DNA of 12,887 nt from Verrucomicrobiota bacterium (GTDB lineage: Bacteria; Verrucomicrobiota; Verrucomicrobiia; Methylacidiphilales; Verrucolacustridaceae), in the NCBI GenBank assembly GCA_010025475.1, contig RGTE01000023.1:1-12887 (forward strand), read 5' to 3'. The position numbers were made by a program, and so were the translations under genes. This document shows positions 1 through 6,555 of the stretch, piece by piece. Position 1 is the first letter of the stretch; each line of letters starts with the position of its first letter. A model generated the notes under the pieces. That model did not search any database. It was not told the DNA's origin and saw only the letters and a program-made list of their open reading frames with translations.

Positions 1-1
1 A

Positions 2-94
2 GTCTGGGGATCATCCGCTCCCACAATTTCACGGGAGGATTTGACCTTGGCGGGCAGGAAATGTCAGTGGGGAACGCTTGTCCTCCGTCGGTAG
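2..94 (+). CDS. Possible C-terminal tail of an upstream gene (partial)
   Basis: From base 2 a frame stays open for 30 codons and ends at a TAG at 92-94. Its translation ends in LAGRKCQWGTLVLRR, which is plausible as a protein tail just before the cupin start at 112. It matches no family I recognise. The first frame is also open from base 1 straight into the cupin gene, so the edge cannot be settled from this window. The third frame closes at 42-44. Treat this as a tentative edge fragment. Confidence 0.22.
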   Translation, partial: VWGSSAPTISREDLTLAGRKCQWGTLVLRR

Positions 95-111
95 TTTGCG
101 AAAAAAACCCC

Positions 112-429
112 ATGAAAGTCTTAGCCCGCGAGCCATGCCCTCCCTTTACCACCAAGGATGGTTCCGAGTTCCGGGAGCTGCTTGCCCACCAAAACTCCTC
201 CATCCGAAACCAAAGTCTGGCGGGAACCATTCTGCGAAAGGGGCGGGGTACGAGGGCGAAGGGTCGGATGCGCTTGGCCAAGGAAGAAATAAGAGCAGGT
301 TTGGGAGACAGCATCACGATTCCACCCGGCGTTCCCCATAAGACTTCTCGTGTGGGCGGCGAGGATTGGGTTTTCCTTTGCTACCCGATCCCCATCTACG
401 GGCCGGACGACTTGGTTTTCTTGGAATGA
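112..429 (+). CDS. Small cupin-domain protein lacking cupin motif 1
   Basis: The 105-residue product resembles the widespread single-domain cupins that open with a segment like PPFTTKDGSEFRELLAH followed by IRNQSLAG, and that end with PHK...VFLCY...DLVFLE. Cupin motif 2 is clear: GDSITIPPGVPH fits G(X)5PXGXXH. Motif 1, the HXH...E...G stretch that supplies most metal ligands, is absent; TILRKGRGTRA runs directly into KGRMRLAKEE, where family members normally carry about 16-18 more residues. The reading frame is intact. I chose the ATG at 112 because the family homology starts at MKVLARE; an in-frame ATG at 61 with a GGAA just upstream would add 17 unrelated residues. The stop overlaps the next start (ATGA), suggesting translational coupling to the peptidase gene. 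Metal binding is probably lost or altered. The substrate is unknown. Confidence 0.75.
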   Translation: MKVLAREPCPPFTTKDGSEFRELLAHQNSSIRNQSLAGTILRKGRGTRAKGRMRLAKEEIRAGLGDSITIPPGVPHKTSRVGGEDWVFLCYPIPIYGPDDLVFLE

Positions 430-1061
430 GGCTGGCGCTTTTTTTGATTTTAAGCCTTGGGTTTGCCGAGGCGATGCAAGCCGCCACCAGCACGGAACAG
501 CATCAAAAGCTGGTTGATACCTGTCGTTGGTTGTCCAAACAGGATTTGGCGTACGGGCAGTCGTGGCAACCCCCCGGCCACCCTTATGTCATCACGATGG
601 ACTGCTCCAACACGGTCCGGTACATCGTTTGGAAAGTCTTCGGATTGAATCTTCCAAGAACCGCCTCGGACCAGTACGTCTTTCTCAAGGATCGGGGCAA
701 GGTTCGGGAGGTCCCCCTCCGGGCTGATGGGAAGGTGGATCCACAGAAGCTGGTCACCGAAATGCGCAGCGGGGACCTGCTGTTCTGGGAGTGGACCTAT
801 AACGTGCCGCGCGACCCTCCGATCAGTCACGTGATGATTTATCTGGGGAAAAAGAAAGACGGACAGGCCATGGTGGCTGGATCTTCCCAGCGAATGGATG
901 GGGAACGGGGCGGTGGAGTGGATGTGTACACCTTCGACCCGAACGCTCCCTCGGGGAACGCGCGGAACTTTTTTCAATTTATCACCCATCGGGGGCGACT
1001 GGTGGCCTATGCCCGACCCGTGGCCCGCCCCGGCTGGGCAGAGCGCGGCGGGCTAGAATAG
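426..1061 (+). CDS. Secreted NlpC/P60-type cysteine peptidase
   Basis: The product has 211 residues. It begins with a hydrophobic signal peptide (residues 1 to about 19, MRLALFLILSLGFAEAMQA), so export across the inner membrane is expected. The NlpC/P60 fold is visible as MDCSNTVRYIVWKVFG with the nucleophile Cys60, then LPRTASDQY, GDLLFWEW and ISHVMIYLG with catalytic His135. The usual sequence after Cys is SG; here it is SN. The third polar residue, normally in an h-x-H-A stretch after the GIYLG strand, is not obvious because this one reads MVAGSS. Family members cleave D-gamma-glutamyl-diamino-acid bonds in cell-wall peptides, or related amides; the substrate here is inferred only. The ATG at 426 overlaps the cupin stop by three bases and places the signal peptide at the N-terminus. 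An in-frame upstream ATG at 366 would bury that signal. The 3' end overlaps the convergent hydrolase gene by 9 bases. Confidence 0.82.
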   Translation: MRLALFLILSLGFAEAMQAATSTEQHQKLVDTCRWLSKQDLAYGQSWQPPGHPYVITMDCSNTVRYIVWKVFGLNLPRTASDQYVFLKDRGKVREVPLRADGKVDPQKLVTEMRSGDLLFWEWTYNVPRDPPISHVMIYLGKKKDGQAMVAGSSQRMDGERGGGVDVYTFDPNAPSGNARNFFQFITHRGRLVAYARPVARPGWAERGGLE

Positions 1062-1934
1062 CGTCGGCATACCCTCGATCAGAAACCGCACATCCGCCAG
1101 ACGGCCGGCCTGCAGGGCGGCCTGCATCAGTCGCTGGGGAGGCTCATGGAGGGGTTCGTAACTCAAGCGGTAGGTTCCAAAGTGCATCGGAACCATCACC
1201 TTGGAACGGAGATCCTGAAAAGCCTGCAAGGCTTCCTCCGGGTTCATGTGATTTTCGCCAAACTTGGGCCCATAATAGGCTCCGATGGGGAGAAGGGAAA
1301 TTTCGGGTCGGAGCTTGCGGCCGATTTCCTTGAACCCGTCAAAATAGGCCGAATCCCCGGCGTGATAAACCGAGTGACCTCCGAGATCCAGCACATAGCC
1401 GCCATAACCCCGATGGAAATCGGTGACCTTGCGCGCCCCCCAATGCTTGGCCGGAACAAAAGTCACCGCCGCCCCCGGAAAACGAAGCCGCTCCCACCAT
1501 TTCATCTCGTACACCTTTTCGAATCCGAGGCCATGGACGAGATCCCCGACTCCGGCTGGGACAACGATCGGCTGGTTGGAGGCGATCCGCCGGAGGCTTT
1601 TGCGATTCAAGTGATCGAAATGGGCGTGGGTAATCAGCACGAGGTCAATATTGGGCAGATGATGATGGGCCAAGCCGGCGTGACGAAGACGGCGGACCAC
1701 GAGCAGCCAATTCGCCCAGTTGGGATCCACGAGGATGTTTGCGTGGGGACTCTGGATGAGAAAAGAGGCATGCCCGATCCAGGTCAGGCAAACCTGTCCG
1801 TGCTTCAACTTGGGAAAAATCGGGGGAGTCCCGTTGCGGTGACCCCGCTTTCGCGAAAACAAAGCAGGCAAAAGAACATCCGTAATGAACCGATGGGGGC
1901 GGTTTCGCCGGACGGGCGCGGCTTTGGCTTTCAT
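1053..1934 (-). CDS. Metallo-beta-lactamase-fold hydrolase, NAPE-PLD/UlaG-like
   Basis: The 293-residue product carries a full metallo-beta-lactamase metal site: THAHFDHLN gives His103, His105, Asp107 and His108, followed by His164 (PAKHWG), Asp194 (YHAGDSAYFDG) and His251 (VPMHFGTY). The stretch IGAYYGPKFGENHMNPEEAL is typical of the NAPE-phospholipase D-like and UlaG-like branch, pointing to a phosphodiester or lactone substrate rather than a beta-lactam. No signal peptide is seen; residues 1-45 are basic (KAKAAPVRRNRPHRF, SRKRGHRN). I chose the ATG at 1934. The frame stays open to an ATG at 2222, but that would run over the divergent cyclo-ligase gene and add low-complexity residues. No good ribosome-binding site precedes 1934. 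The gene is divergent from the cyclo-ligase across 86 bases and convergent with the NlpC gene. The exact substrate is unknown. Confidence 0.85.
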   Translation of the reverse strand: MKAKAAPVRRNRPHRFITDVLLPALFSRKRGHRNGTPPIFPKLKHGQVCLTWIGHASFLIQSPHANILVDPNWANWLLVVRRLRHAGLAHHHLPNIDLVLITHAHFDHLNRKSLRRIASNQPIVVPAGVGDLVHGLGFEKVYEMKWWERLRFPGAAVTFVPAKHWGARKVTDFHRGYGGYVLDLGGHSVYHAGDSAYFDGFKEIGRKLRPEISLLPIGAYYGPKFGENHMNPEEALQAFQDLRSKVMVPMHFGTYRLSYEPLHEPPQRLMQAALQAGRLADVRFLIEGMPTLF

Positions 1935-2020
1935 GAAAGGGAAATGGTGGGACGAAAACCGGTTTGAGGCAACCGCCAGCGGGGTTGGATTTGGCCATTT
2001 GTTTTCCCTAGGTTCAGGGA

Positions 2021-2590
2021 ATGGCCAGTCCCGCAAAAATCGCCGCTCGGGAGGAGATTCGAAGACGCCTTGCCGAATTTTCCCTCCAAGCCCGCCGGGA
2101 TGCCTCGGAGGCGATTCTTGGGATCCTTCAGGCACGTCCCGAGTGGAAATCGGCCTCGGTACTTGGGCTCTATCTCTCGCTTCCGGATGAGCCGGAGACG
2201 AGGGACCTGATCCGTTTGTCATGGCAACACGGCAAACGGGTGGCTTTGCCTAAAACGGATATCCGGCATGGACTCACCTGGTGGGAGATTCAGTCCGGTC
2301 CGCTGCCGAACCTGGATACCTTGTGGGAGCCTTTGCCCGGCAAGCATCAGGCCGTGCCACCGGAAAATATCGAGGGCTTTTGTGTGCCGGGACGGGCTTT
2401 TGATCATCTCGGAACCCGGTTGGGGAGAGGGGGGGGACATTATGACCGAGCCCTGGGGCAACGTTCCCGCCGGGCGTGGGTCACCGGTCTCTTTTTCAGC
2501 CTTCAGGAGATGCCGAATCTTCCCCGGGAAGAGCATGATGCATTCCTGCCGCAGGTTGTGACTGAGCAGGGATGGAGAAGCCTCTTGTGA
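2021..2590 (+). CDS. 5-formyltetrahydrofolate cyclo-ligase (MTHFS family)
   Basis: The product has 189 residues, the usual family length. It is expected to use ATP to convert 5-formyltetrahydrofolate to 5,10-methenyltetrahydrofolate, returning a stored folate to one-carbon metabolism in the cytoplasm. The signature is at residues 121-143: VPGRAFD followed by the glycine-rich GRGGGHYDR that contacts ATP and phosphate. The basic N-terminus (KIAAREEIRRRLAEFS) and the central GKRVALPK strand also fit the family. The ATG at 2021 has an AGG eight bases upstream and a CAGGGA abutting it. It is the first gene of a long + strand cluster and overlaps tatC by 19 bases. Genes of this family carry various names (ygfA, fau), so I give no symbol. 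Confidence 0.9.
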   Translation: MASPAKIAAREEIRRRLAEFSLQARRDASEAILGILQARPEWKSASVLGLYLSLPDEPETRDLIRLSWQHGKRVALPKTDIRHGLTWWEIQSGPLPNLDTLWEPLPGKHQAVPPENIEGFCVPGRAFDHLGTRLGRGGGHYDRALGQRSRRAWVTGLFFSLQEMPNLPREEHDAFLPQVVTEQGWRSLL

Positions 2591-3354
2591 AGGATGCGGA
2601 AAAGCCCTTTCTTGATCACCTGGAAGATCTGCGTTGGCTGATCCTCAAATGTGCTGCGGCCATCGGCCTCGGAGCCATCGCGGGCATCATGGGAATCGGA
2701 TGGATCATGAAAATCGTCCGGCGACCACTTTTTCTGGCGCAGGGCGGCGGGTCGGCCGAACCCGCCGGGGCCCTGCTGGCTTTGCAGGTAACGGATCCGA
2801 TGACCGTGACTTTGCAAATCGGCATGGGGGCGGGGATCGTTCTAGCCCTGCCTGCCGTCCTTTACTTTGTGGGCGAATATCTTTTGCCGGCTCTGGAGCC
2901 GAGAGAAAGGCGCATGCTTTTGCCGGCCTTCCTGGTGGGGGCCTTCCTTTTTCTAGGGGGAGTGGCGTTTTGTTATTTTCTGGTGCTGCCTCAGGCGCTG
3001 GCATTTTTCCAAGACTTCAACCGTTGGCTGGGTCTGCAGACCAGCTGGACCATGGCCAGCTACACGGATTTTGTCCTCCAAATGCTGGTGGGGTTTGGGC
3101 TCTCGTTTGAGTTGCCCCTGATCATGGTGATCCTGGCACGCCTGGCCATCCTGCCCCGGACGGTGGCCTTGGCTCACCGGCGTCATGCCATTGTCATTTT
3201 GCTGGTGGTGGCGGCCTGTGTGACTCCCACTTCGGATCCGTTCAACCTCGCACTAATGTTTTTTCCTCTTTATGGCCTCTTTGAGCTTGGATTGGTGGGA
3301 ATGGCATGGGCGGAACGCAAAGTGACCTTGGCGAACCAAGAAAGTTTGCCTTAA
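2572..3354 (+). CDS. tatC: Sec-independent protein translocase subunit TatC
   Basis: The product is a 260-residue multi-spanning inner-membrane protein. TatC recognises twin-arginine signal peptides and, with TatA and TatB, exports folded proteins. The N-terminal cytoplasmic motif FLDHLEDLR (residues 13-21) matches the conserved HLxELR, and about six hydrophobic segments follow. The stretch DPMTVTLQIGMGAGIVLALP and the late VTPTSDPFN motif are both typical of TatC. The annotated ATG at 2572 overlaps the upstream gene by 19 bases. An in-frame GTG at 2587 forms a GTGA overlap with the cyclo-ligase stop and has GGAG nine bases upstream, so it is a credible alternative giving a protein five residues shorter. 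No tatA or tatB gene lies in the window, so they must be elsewhere. Confidence 0.93.
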   Translation: MEKPLVKDAEKPFLDHLEDLRWLILKCAAAIGLGAIAGIMGIGWIMKIVRRPLFLAQGGGSAEPAGALLALQVTDPMTVTLQIGMGAGIVLALPAVLYFVGEYLLPALEPRERRMLLPAFLVGAFLFLGGVAFCYFLVLPQALAFFQDFNRWLGLQTSWTMASYTDFVLQMLVGFGLSFELPLIMVILARLAILPRTVALAHRRHAIVILLVVAACVTPTSDPFNLALMFFPLYGLFELGLVGMAWAERKVTLANQESLP

Positions 3355-3365
3355 TTTTGTAACCT

Positions 3366-3623
3366 ATGGATTGGTCCAGTCGACCTGCCCGCATTTCCCG
3401 GCTGAAAGAAAAGACCCACTTCGATCAGGTGGTCATGCCTTTGGCTTATGCGGGCGCCGTCATCGCGCTTTTGGTCTTGTTTTGGCAGGCTCTGGAAAAG
3501 ATGGAGGACAGCCCCACCAACAAGGCCTTTTGGATGCCCGCCTTGGGGTTTTTGGTTTTGCCTTTCCTGCTCGGCATCTACCGGTGGCTGCGCAAGCACC
3601 ATCATCCCAAGCTAAAAGCCTGA
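3366..3623 (+). CDS. Small two-helix membrane protein of unknown function
   Basis: I do not recognise this 85-residue protein. Residues 1-22 are basic and polar (SRPARISRLKEK). Two hydrophobic segments follow, at about 24-44 (MPLAYAGAVIALLVLFWQAL) and 56-74 (FWMPALGFLVLPFLLGIYRW), joined by an acidic loop (EKMEDSPTNK). The tail is strongly basic with a histidine run (LRKHHHPKLKA). By the positive-inside rule both termini would face the cytoplasm. It starts 11 bases after the tatC stop with no clear ribosome-binding site, so coupled translation is likely. It does not look like TatA or TatB, which have one N-terminal helix and an amphipathic helix. The clean hydrophobic pattern and position in the operon support a real gene. 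Confidence 0.65.
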   Translation: MDWSSRPARISRLKEKTHFDQVVMPLAYAGAVIALLVLFWQALEKMEDSPTNKAFWMPALGFLVLPFLLGIYRWLRKHHHPKLKA

Positions 3624-3677
3624 TTTTTTCTCGGCGAACGGGTGGCTTTGGTCTTTCGAAGTCGCTAGGGTCTGAAT

Positions 3678-5027
3678 ATGCCCAGCGTTTTCCTGAAGAC
3701 CTACGGTTGCCAGATGAACGAGCGGGATTCCGAGCAGGTTCTCCGCCAGCTCCAGGATCGTGGTTACCGTCCGGCGGCTTCGGAAAAAGAGGCCGATGTG
3801 ATCCTCCTCAATACCTGCAGCGTGCGCGATCTGGCGGAACAAAAAGCGCTGCGGAAGATGGGAAACCTGCGGGCTTTGCGGAAGAAGAACCCGGCCGTGG
3901 TGCTTGGCTTTCTCGGTTGTATGGCCCAACGGCGCGGGCCTTCGCTCGAAAAAGACATGAAAGGGGTGGATTTGGTGGTGGGAACCCAGAAGTTTCATCG
4001 TGTCTCGGCGCTGGTGGAGGAGGCCCGACAGGCCCGATTGGGGGGTCGGCCCCGTTTCCTGTCCGAAGTCGGGGATGAGGAGGGCTCGGAGAGCGCCATT
4101 CGTGATCATGTTTTGTCCCCTCGCCAGGTCACCGCCTTTGTCTCGGTCATGCAGGGCTGCGATATGCACTGTTCCTTCTGCATTGTGCCCACCACCCGGG
4201 GAAAGGAGCGCTCGCGCCCGATCATTGAGATTGTGGAGGAAGTCCGCCGCCTGGTCGGGGACGGCATCCGGGAGGTCACCCTTCTCGGCCAGATCGTCAA
4301 CCTGTACGGACGCCGGATTCCGGTGAAAGACGGAAAATCAGCCTTTGTCCAGTTGCTGGAGCAGCTGGAGGAAATTCCGGGCCTGGATCGAATCCGTTTC
4401 ACCTCTCCTCATCCCCGCGGCATGAAGCCTGACCTGATCGGTTGCTACGGCCGTCTCCACAAGTTGTGTGAGCATCTCCACCTTCCGGTCCAATCCGGAT
4501 CGGACCGGATCCTCAAACAGATGGGGAGGGGATATACCGCGGAGCAATATCTCCGGATCGTGGAGCAGGTTCGGCGGGCCTGCCCGGAGCTGGGGCTGAC
4601 CACGGACGTGATTGTTGGTTATCCCGGGGAAACGGATTCCGATTTTGAGGCGACCCGCCAACTCATGGAGCAGGTTGATTTTGATAATGGATTCATCTTT
4701 CGTTATTCCCCCCGCGAAGGCACCCGGGCCGCGCACGAAAAAGCGAACGAGATTCCGGAAAAGGTGAAAGAGGAGAGAAACCAGGAACTGCTCCGCCTTT
4801 TGGATCGACGCGCCCAGGAAAAGGCCAGGCAGCGGGTGGGGAGCTTGGCGGAAATCCTCGTGGAGGGCCCCAGCAGAACCAACGCCAACCGCTTGACCGG
4901 GCGGAGTCGGCAGAACCGACCGGTGGTTTTTGAAGGCAGCGAACGGCATCTGGGCCAAGTGCTCCAAGTGCGAATCACGGAATCCACCGGCTTCACGGAC
5001 TACGGCGATCCCGCCATTCTCGGGTAA
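3678..5027 (+). CDS. miaB: tRNA-2-methylthio-N6-dimethylallyladenosine synthase MiaB
   Basis: The 449-residue product is a radical-SAM methylthiotransferase that adds the 2-methylthio group to N6-isopentenyladenosine at position 37 of tRNAs reading UNN codons. The N-terminal UPF0004 domain has the three cysteines of the auxiliary [4Fe-4S] cluster: Cys11 (KTYGCQMN), Cys47 (LNTCSV) and Cys81 (GCMAQR). The radical-SAM cluster motif CDMHCSFC is at residues 161-168. A C-terminal TRAM domain covers about residues 380-449. The short opening MPSVFLKTYGCQMNERDSE favours MiaB over RimO or MtaB. The usual LLGQNVNSYG stretch reads LLGQIVNLYG here. An AGGG seven bases before the ATG supports the start. 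It follows the 85-aa gene after 54 bases and precedes a membrane protein gene by 7 bases. Confidence 0.93.
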   Translation: MPSVFLKTYGCQMNERDSEQVLRQLQDRGYRPAASEKEADVILLNTCSVRDLAEQKALRKMGNLRALRKKNPAVVLGFLGCMAQRRGPSLEKDMKGVDLVVGTQKFHRVSALVEEARQARLGGRPRFLSEVGDEEGSESAIRDHVLSPRQVTAFVSVMQGCDMHCSFCIVPTTRGKERSRPIIEIVEEVRRLVGDGIREVTLLGQIVNLYGRRIPVKDGKSAFVQLLEQLEEIPGLDRIRFTSPHPRGMKPDLIGCYGRLHKLCEHLHLPVQSGSDRILKQMGRGYTAEQYLRIVEQVRRACPELGLTTDVIVGYPGETDSDFEATRQLMEQVDFDNGFIFRYSPREGTRAAHEKANEIPEKVKEERNQELLRLLDRRAQEKARQRVGSLAEILVEGPSRTNANRLTGRSRQNRPVVFEGSERHLGQVLQVRITESTGFTDYGDPAILG

Positions 5028-5034
5028 ACCTCCG

Positions 5035-5586
5035 ATGATCTATTCCTTCTCCCTTTCCCAGGTCGCCGTATGGCTGGGTTTTGGCTCTTTCCTGATTCAT
5101 GCCTGGTCTTTTTTCGATTATGACCGGGCACGGGCTTGGTGGCGGGCGTTTCCCCGATCCGAGCCCATGGGGGGGTTCCTGTTGGCTTTGGCGACGGCTT
5201 GGGCGGCTTGGCTCGCCGGCACCATGAACCTGATGGAGTACACCCGTTTTCGGCCTTTGTTCATTCTGGCAGCGGTGGCGCTTGGTGTGACCAGTTGGCT
5301 TTATGTCCGCGAGTTCATCGCCGTTCGGGCCTTGGGGGTTTTATTGCTGTTGGGGGCCAATATCCTCCTCGATGCCTGTTTTCTCCGGGAGGATCATCTT
5401 CGGCTGCTGGTGGTTGCTTATGCCTATGTAATGATTGTGAAGGGGATGTTCATGGTCGGGGCTCCTTACCTTATGCGGGATGGCATCGATTGGGCCATGG
5501 CCAACCCTTTTCGAGGAAAACTACTGGTCCTGCTGGGATTGCTCTTTGCGTTGGTGCTTCTGGGGCTGGGTGTCTTTGTCTATTAG
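5035..5586 (+). CDS. Six-helix membrane protein of unknown function
   Basis: I do not recognise this 183-residue protein. It appears to have six membrane segments, at about residues 5-25, 47-66, 70-88, 92-112, 116-136 and 159-182. Loops carry WSFFDYDRARAWWRAFPRSEP, MEYTRFRP, FLREDHLR and MRDGIDWAMANPFRGK. No enzyme motif stands out. I chose the ATG at 5035, seven bases after the miaB stop, because it opens directly into the first helix. An in-frame ATG at 4930 would lie inside miaB and add polar residues. No clear ribosome-binding site is seen, so translation may depend on coupling to miaB. Its place before a GT9 glycosyltransferase could suggest envelope work, but this is position only. Confidence 0.72.
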   Translation: MIYSFSLSQVAVWLGFGSFLIHAWSFFDYDRARAWWRAFPRSEPMGGFLLALATAWAAWLAGTMNLMEYTRFRPLFILAAVALGVTSWLYVREFIAVRALGVLLLLGANILLDACFLREDHLRLLVVAYAYVMIVKGMFMVGAPYLMRDGIDWAMANPFRGKLLVLLGLLFALVLLGLGVFVY

Positions 5587-5604
5587 ACCCATCCGCCCCG
5601 GGTT

Positions 5605-6543
5605 TTGAAAATTCTGGTCATTCGCGGCGGCGCCCTAGGTGATTTTTTGCTGACGCTGCCGGCCGTGGCCGGACTTCGACAAAAGTGGCCGCAGGCCCGG
5701 CTGGAACTGGTGGCCAACCCACGATTCGGGGAGTTGGTCACCGGGCCGGATCGGGTGGATGCGGTACGGGCCATTGACCGACCCGGGTTAGCCGGATTTT
5801 TCGCCAAGGGAGGGGTATTGGAGCCGGACTGGTGCGACTACTTTTCCGAATTCGATCTGACCGTCTCCTACTTGTTCGACCCGGATGGAATTTTTCAGGC
5901 CAACTGGAGGCGCGGAGGTGGTGCCGGCGAGTATCTGGGTGTCGATCCCACGGCACCGACGACCGCCGCCTGGCGACACTTGGCCGATCCTTTGCGGGTC
6001 CTAGAGGTGCGTCCGGGCATGTCCCATCTCCTGCGGGGAGATAAATTGACGGCTCGGGAAGGCCGACCCGGTGCCCCAAAAACTCCCAGGGTCGTGATTC
6101 ATCCGGGGAGTGGCGGCACCAGGAAATGTTGGTCCTTGGAGGGGTGGATCGGGGAGTTGCAAGTTTGGCAGGAGGAACAAGCCGTCGAGGTGGTTTGGCT
6201 CGCGGGTGAGGCTGAGGGGGATCTTTTACGCCGCTTGCCCGAAAAGTGGATCCGTACCCCGCACGAGGTCCGGGAAAATCGACCCTTGCCCGAGGTGTTC
6301 GACTTGCTACGCACCGCGGACTTGTATCTGGGGCACGACAGCGGGATCAGTCATCTGGCGGCATGGAGCGGGGTGCCGTGCGGGCTTCTGTTTGGGCCGA
6401 CGGATCCAAAAATCTGGGCTCCGCCAGGTTCCCACGTCCGCACCTGGCACCGCGGAGGAACCTGGCCCGGACGGGGGGAGTTGGCCCAATGGTGGCGGGA
6501 AGAGCTTGGTCCGCTTCTTGTGATGAAAACGGCGCGCCGTTAG
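5605..6543 (+). CDS. Glycosyltransferase family 9 (heptosyltransferase-like)
   Basis: The 312-residue product belongs to the ADP-heptose:LPS heptosyltransferase family, which transfers sugars to lipopolysaccharide core or similar glycans at the inner face of the inner membrane. The opening MKILVIRGGALGDFLLTLP is the family's first Rossmann strand and loop. The C-terminal donor site is GHDSGISHLAAWSG (from residue 243) followed by LLFGPTDPKIWAP. It is somewhat shorter than WaaC or WaaF. Translation most likely starts at a TTG: the previous gene's TAG is in frame 18 bases upstream and TTG at 5605 is the only start codon between it and the conserved opening. The donor sugar cannot be read from the sequence, and no other core-glycan gene lies in the window. 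Confidence 0.85.
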   Translation: MKILVIRGGALGDFLLTLPAVAGLRQKWPQARLELVANPRFGELVTGPDRVDAVRAIDRPGLAGFFAKGGVLEPDWCDYFSEFDLTVSYLFDPDGIFQANWRRGGGAGEYLGVDPTAPTTAAWRHLADPLRVLEVRPGMSHLLRGDKLTAREGRPGAPKTPRVVIHPGSGGTRKCWSLEGWIGELQVWQEEQAVEVVWLAGEAEGDLLRRLPEKWIRTPHEVRENRPLPEVFDLLRTADLYLGHDSGISHLAAWSGVPCGLLFGPTDPKIWAPPGSHVRTWHRGGTWPGRGELAQWWREELGPLLVMKTARR

Positions 6544-6555
6544 GTTGGTAACCCC

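Noticed and set aside
450..989. A 179-codon frame on the - strand opposite the NlpC/P60 gene
   Set aside because: No recognisable domain; the + strand has the signal peptide and Cys/His motifs.
1146..1967. A 273-codon open frame on the + strand opposite the metallo-hydrolase gene
   Set aside because: The opposite strand carries a full set of metal-site motifs and this frame resembles no family. Long antisense frames are common in GC-rich DNA.
1645..1998. A - strand frame from an ATG at 1998 with AGGG upstream, overlapping the start of the metallo-hydrolase
   Set aside because: The ribosome-binding site is better than that of 1934, but the product is a proline, serine and arginine-rich shadow with no domain, and no frameshift would improve the hydrolase.
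1935..2020. Promoters in the divergent gap between the metallo-hydrolase and cyclo-ligase genes
   Set aside because: A promoter is expected, but I find no -35/-10 pair good enough to mark.
3371..4078. A 235-codon + strand frame spanning the 85-aa gene and the start of miaB
   Set aside because: It runs out of frame through the conserved MiaB N-terminus; composition is shadow-like.
4338..4967. A 209-codon - strand frame inside miaB
   Set aside because: It lies opposite conserved radical-SAM and TRAM sequence and shows no motif.
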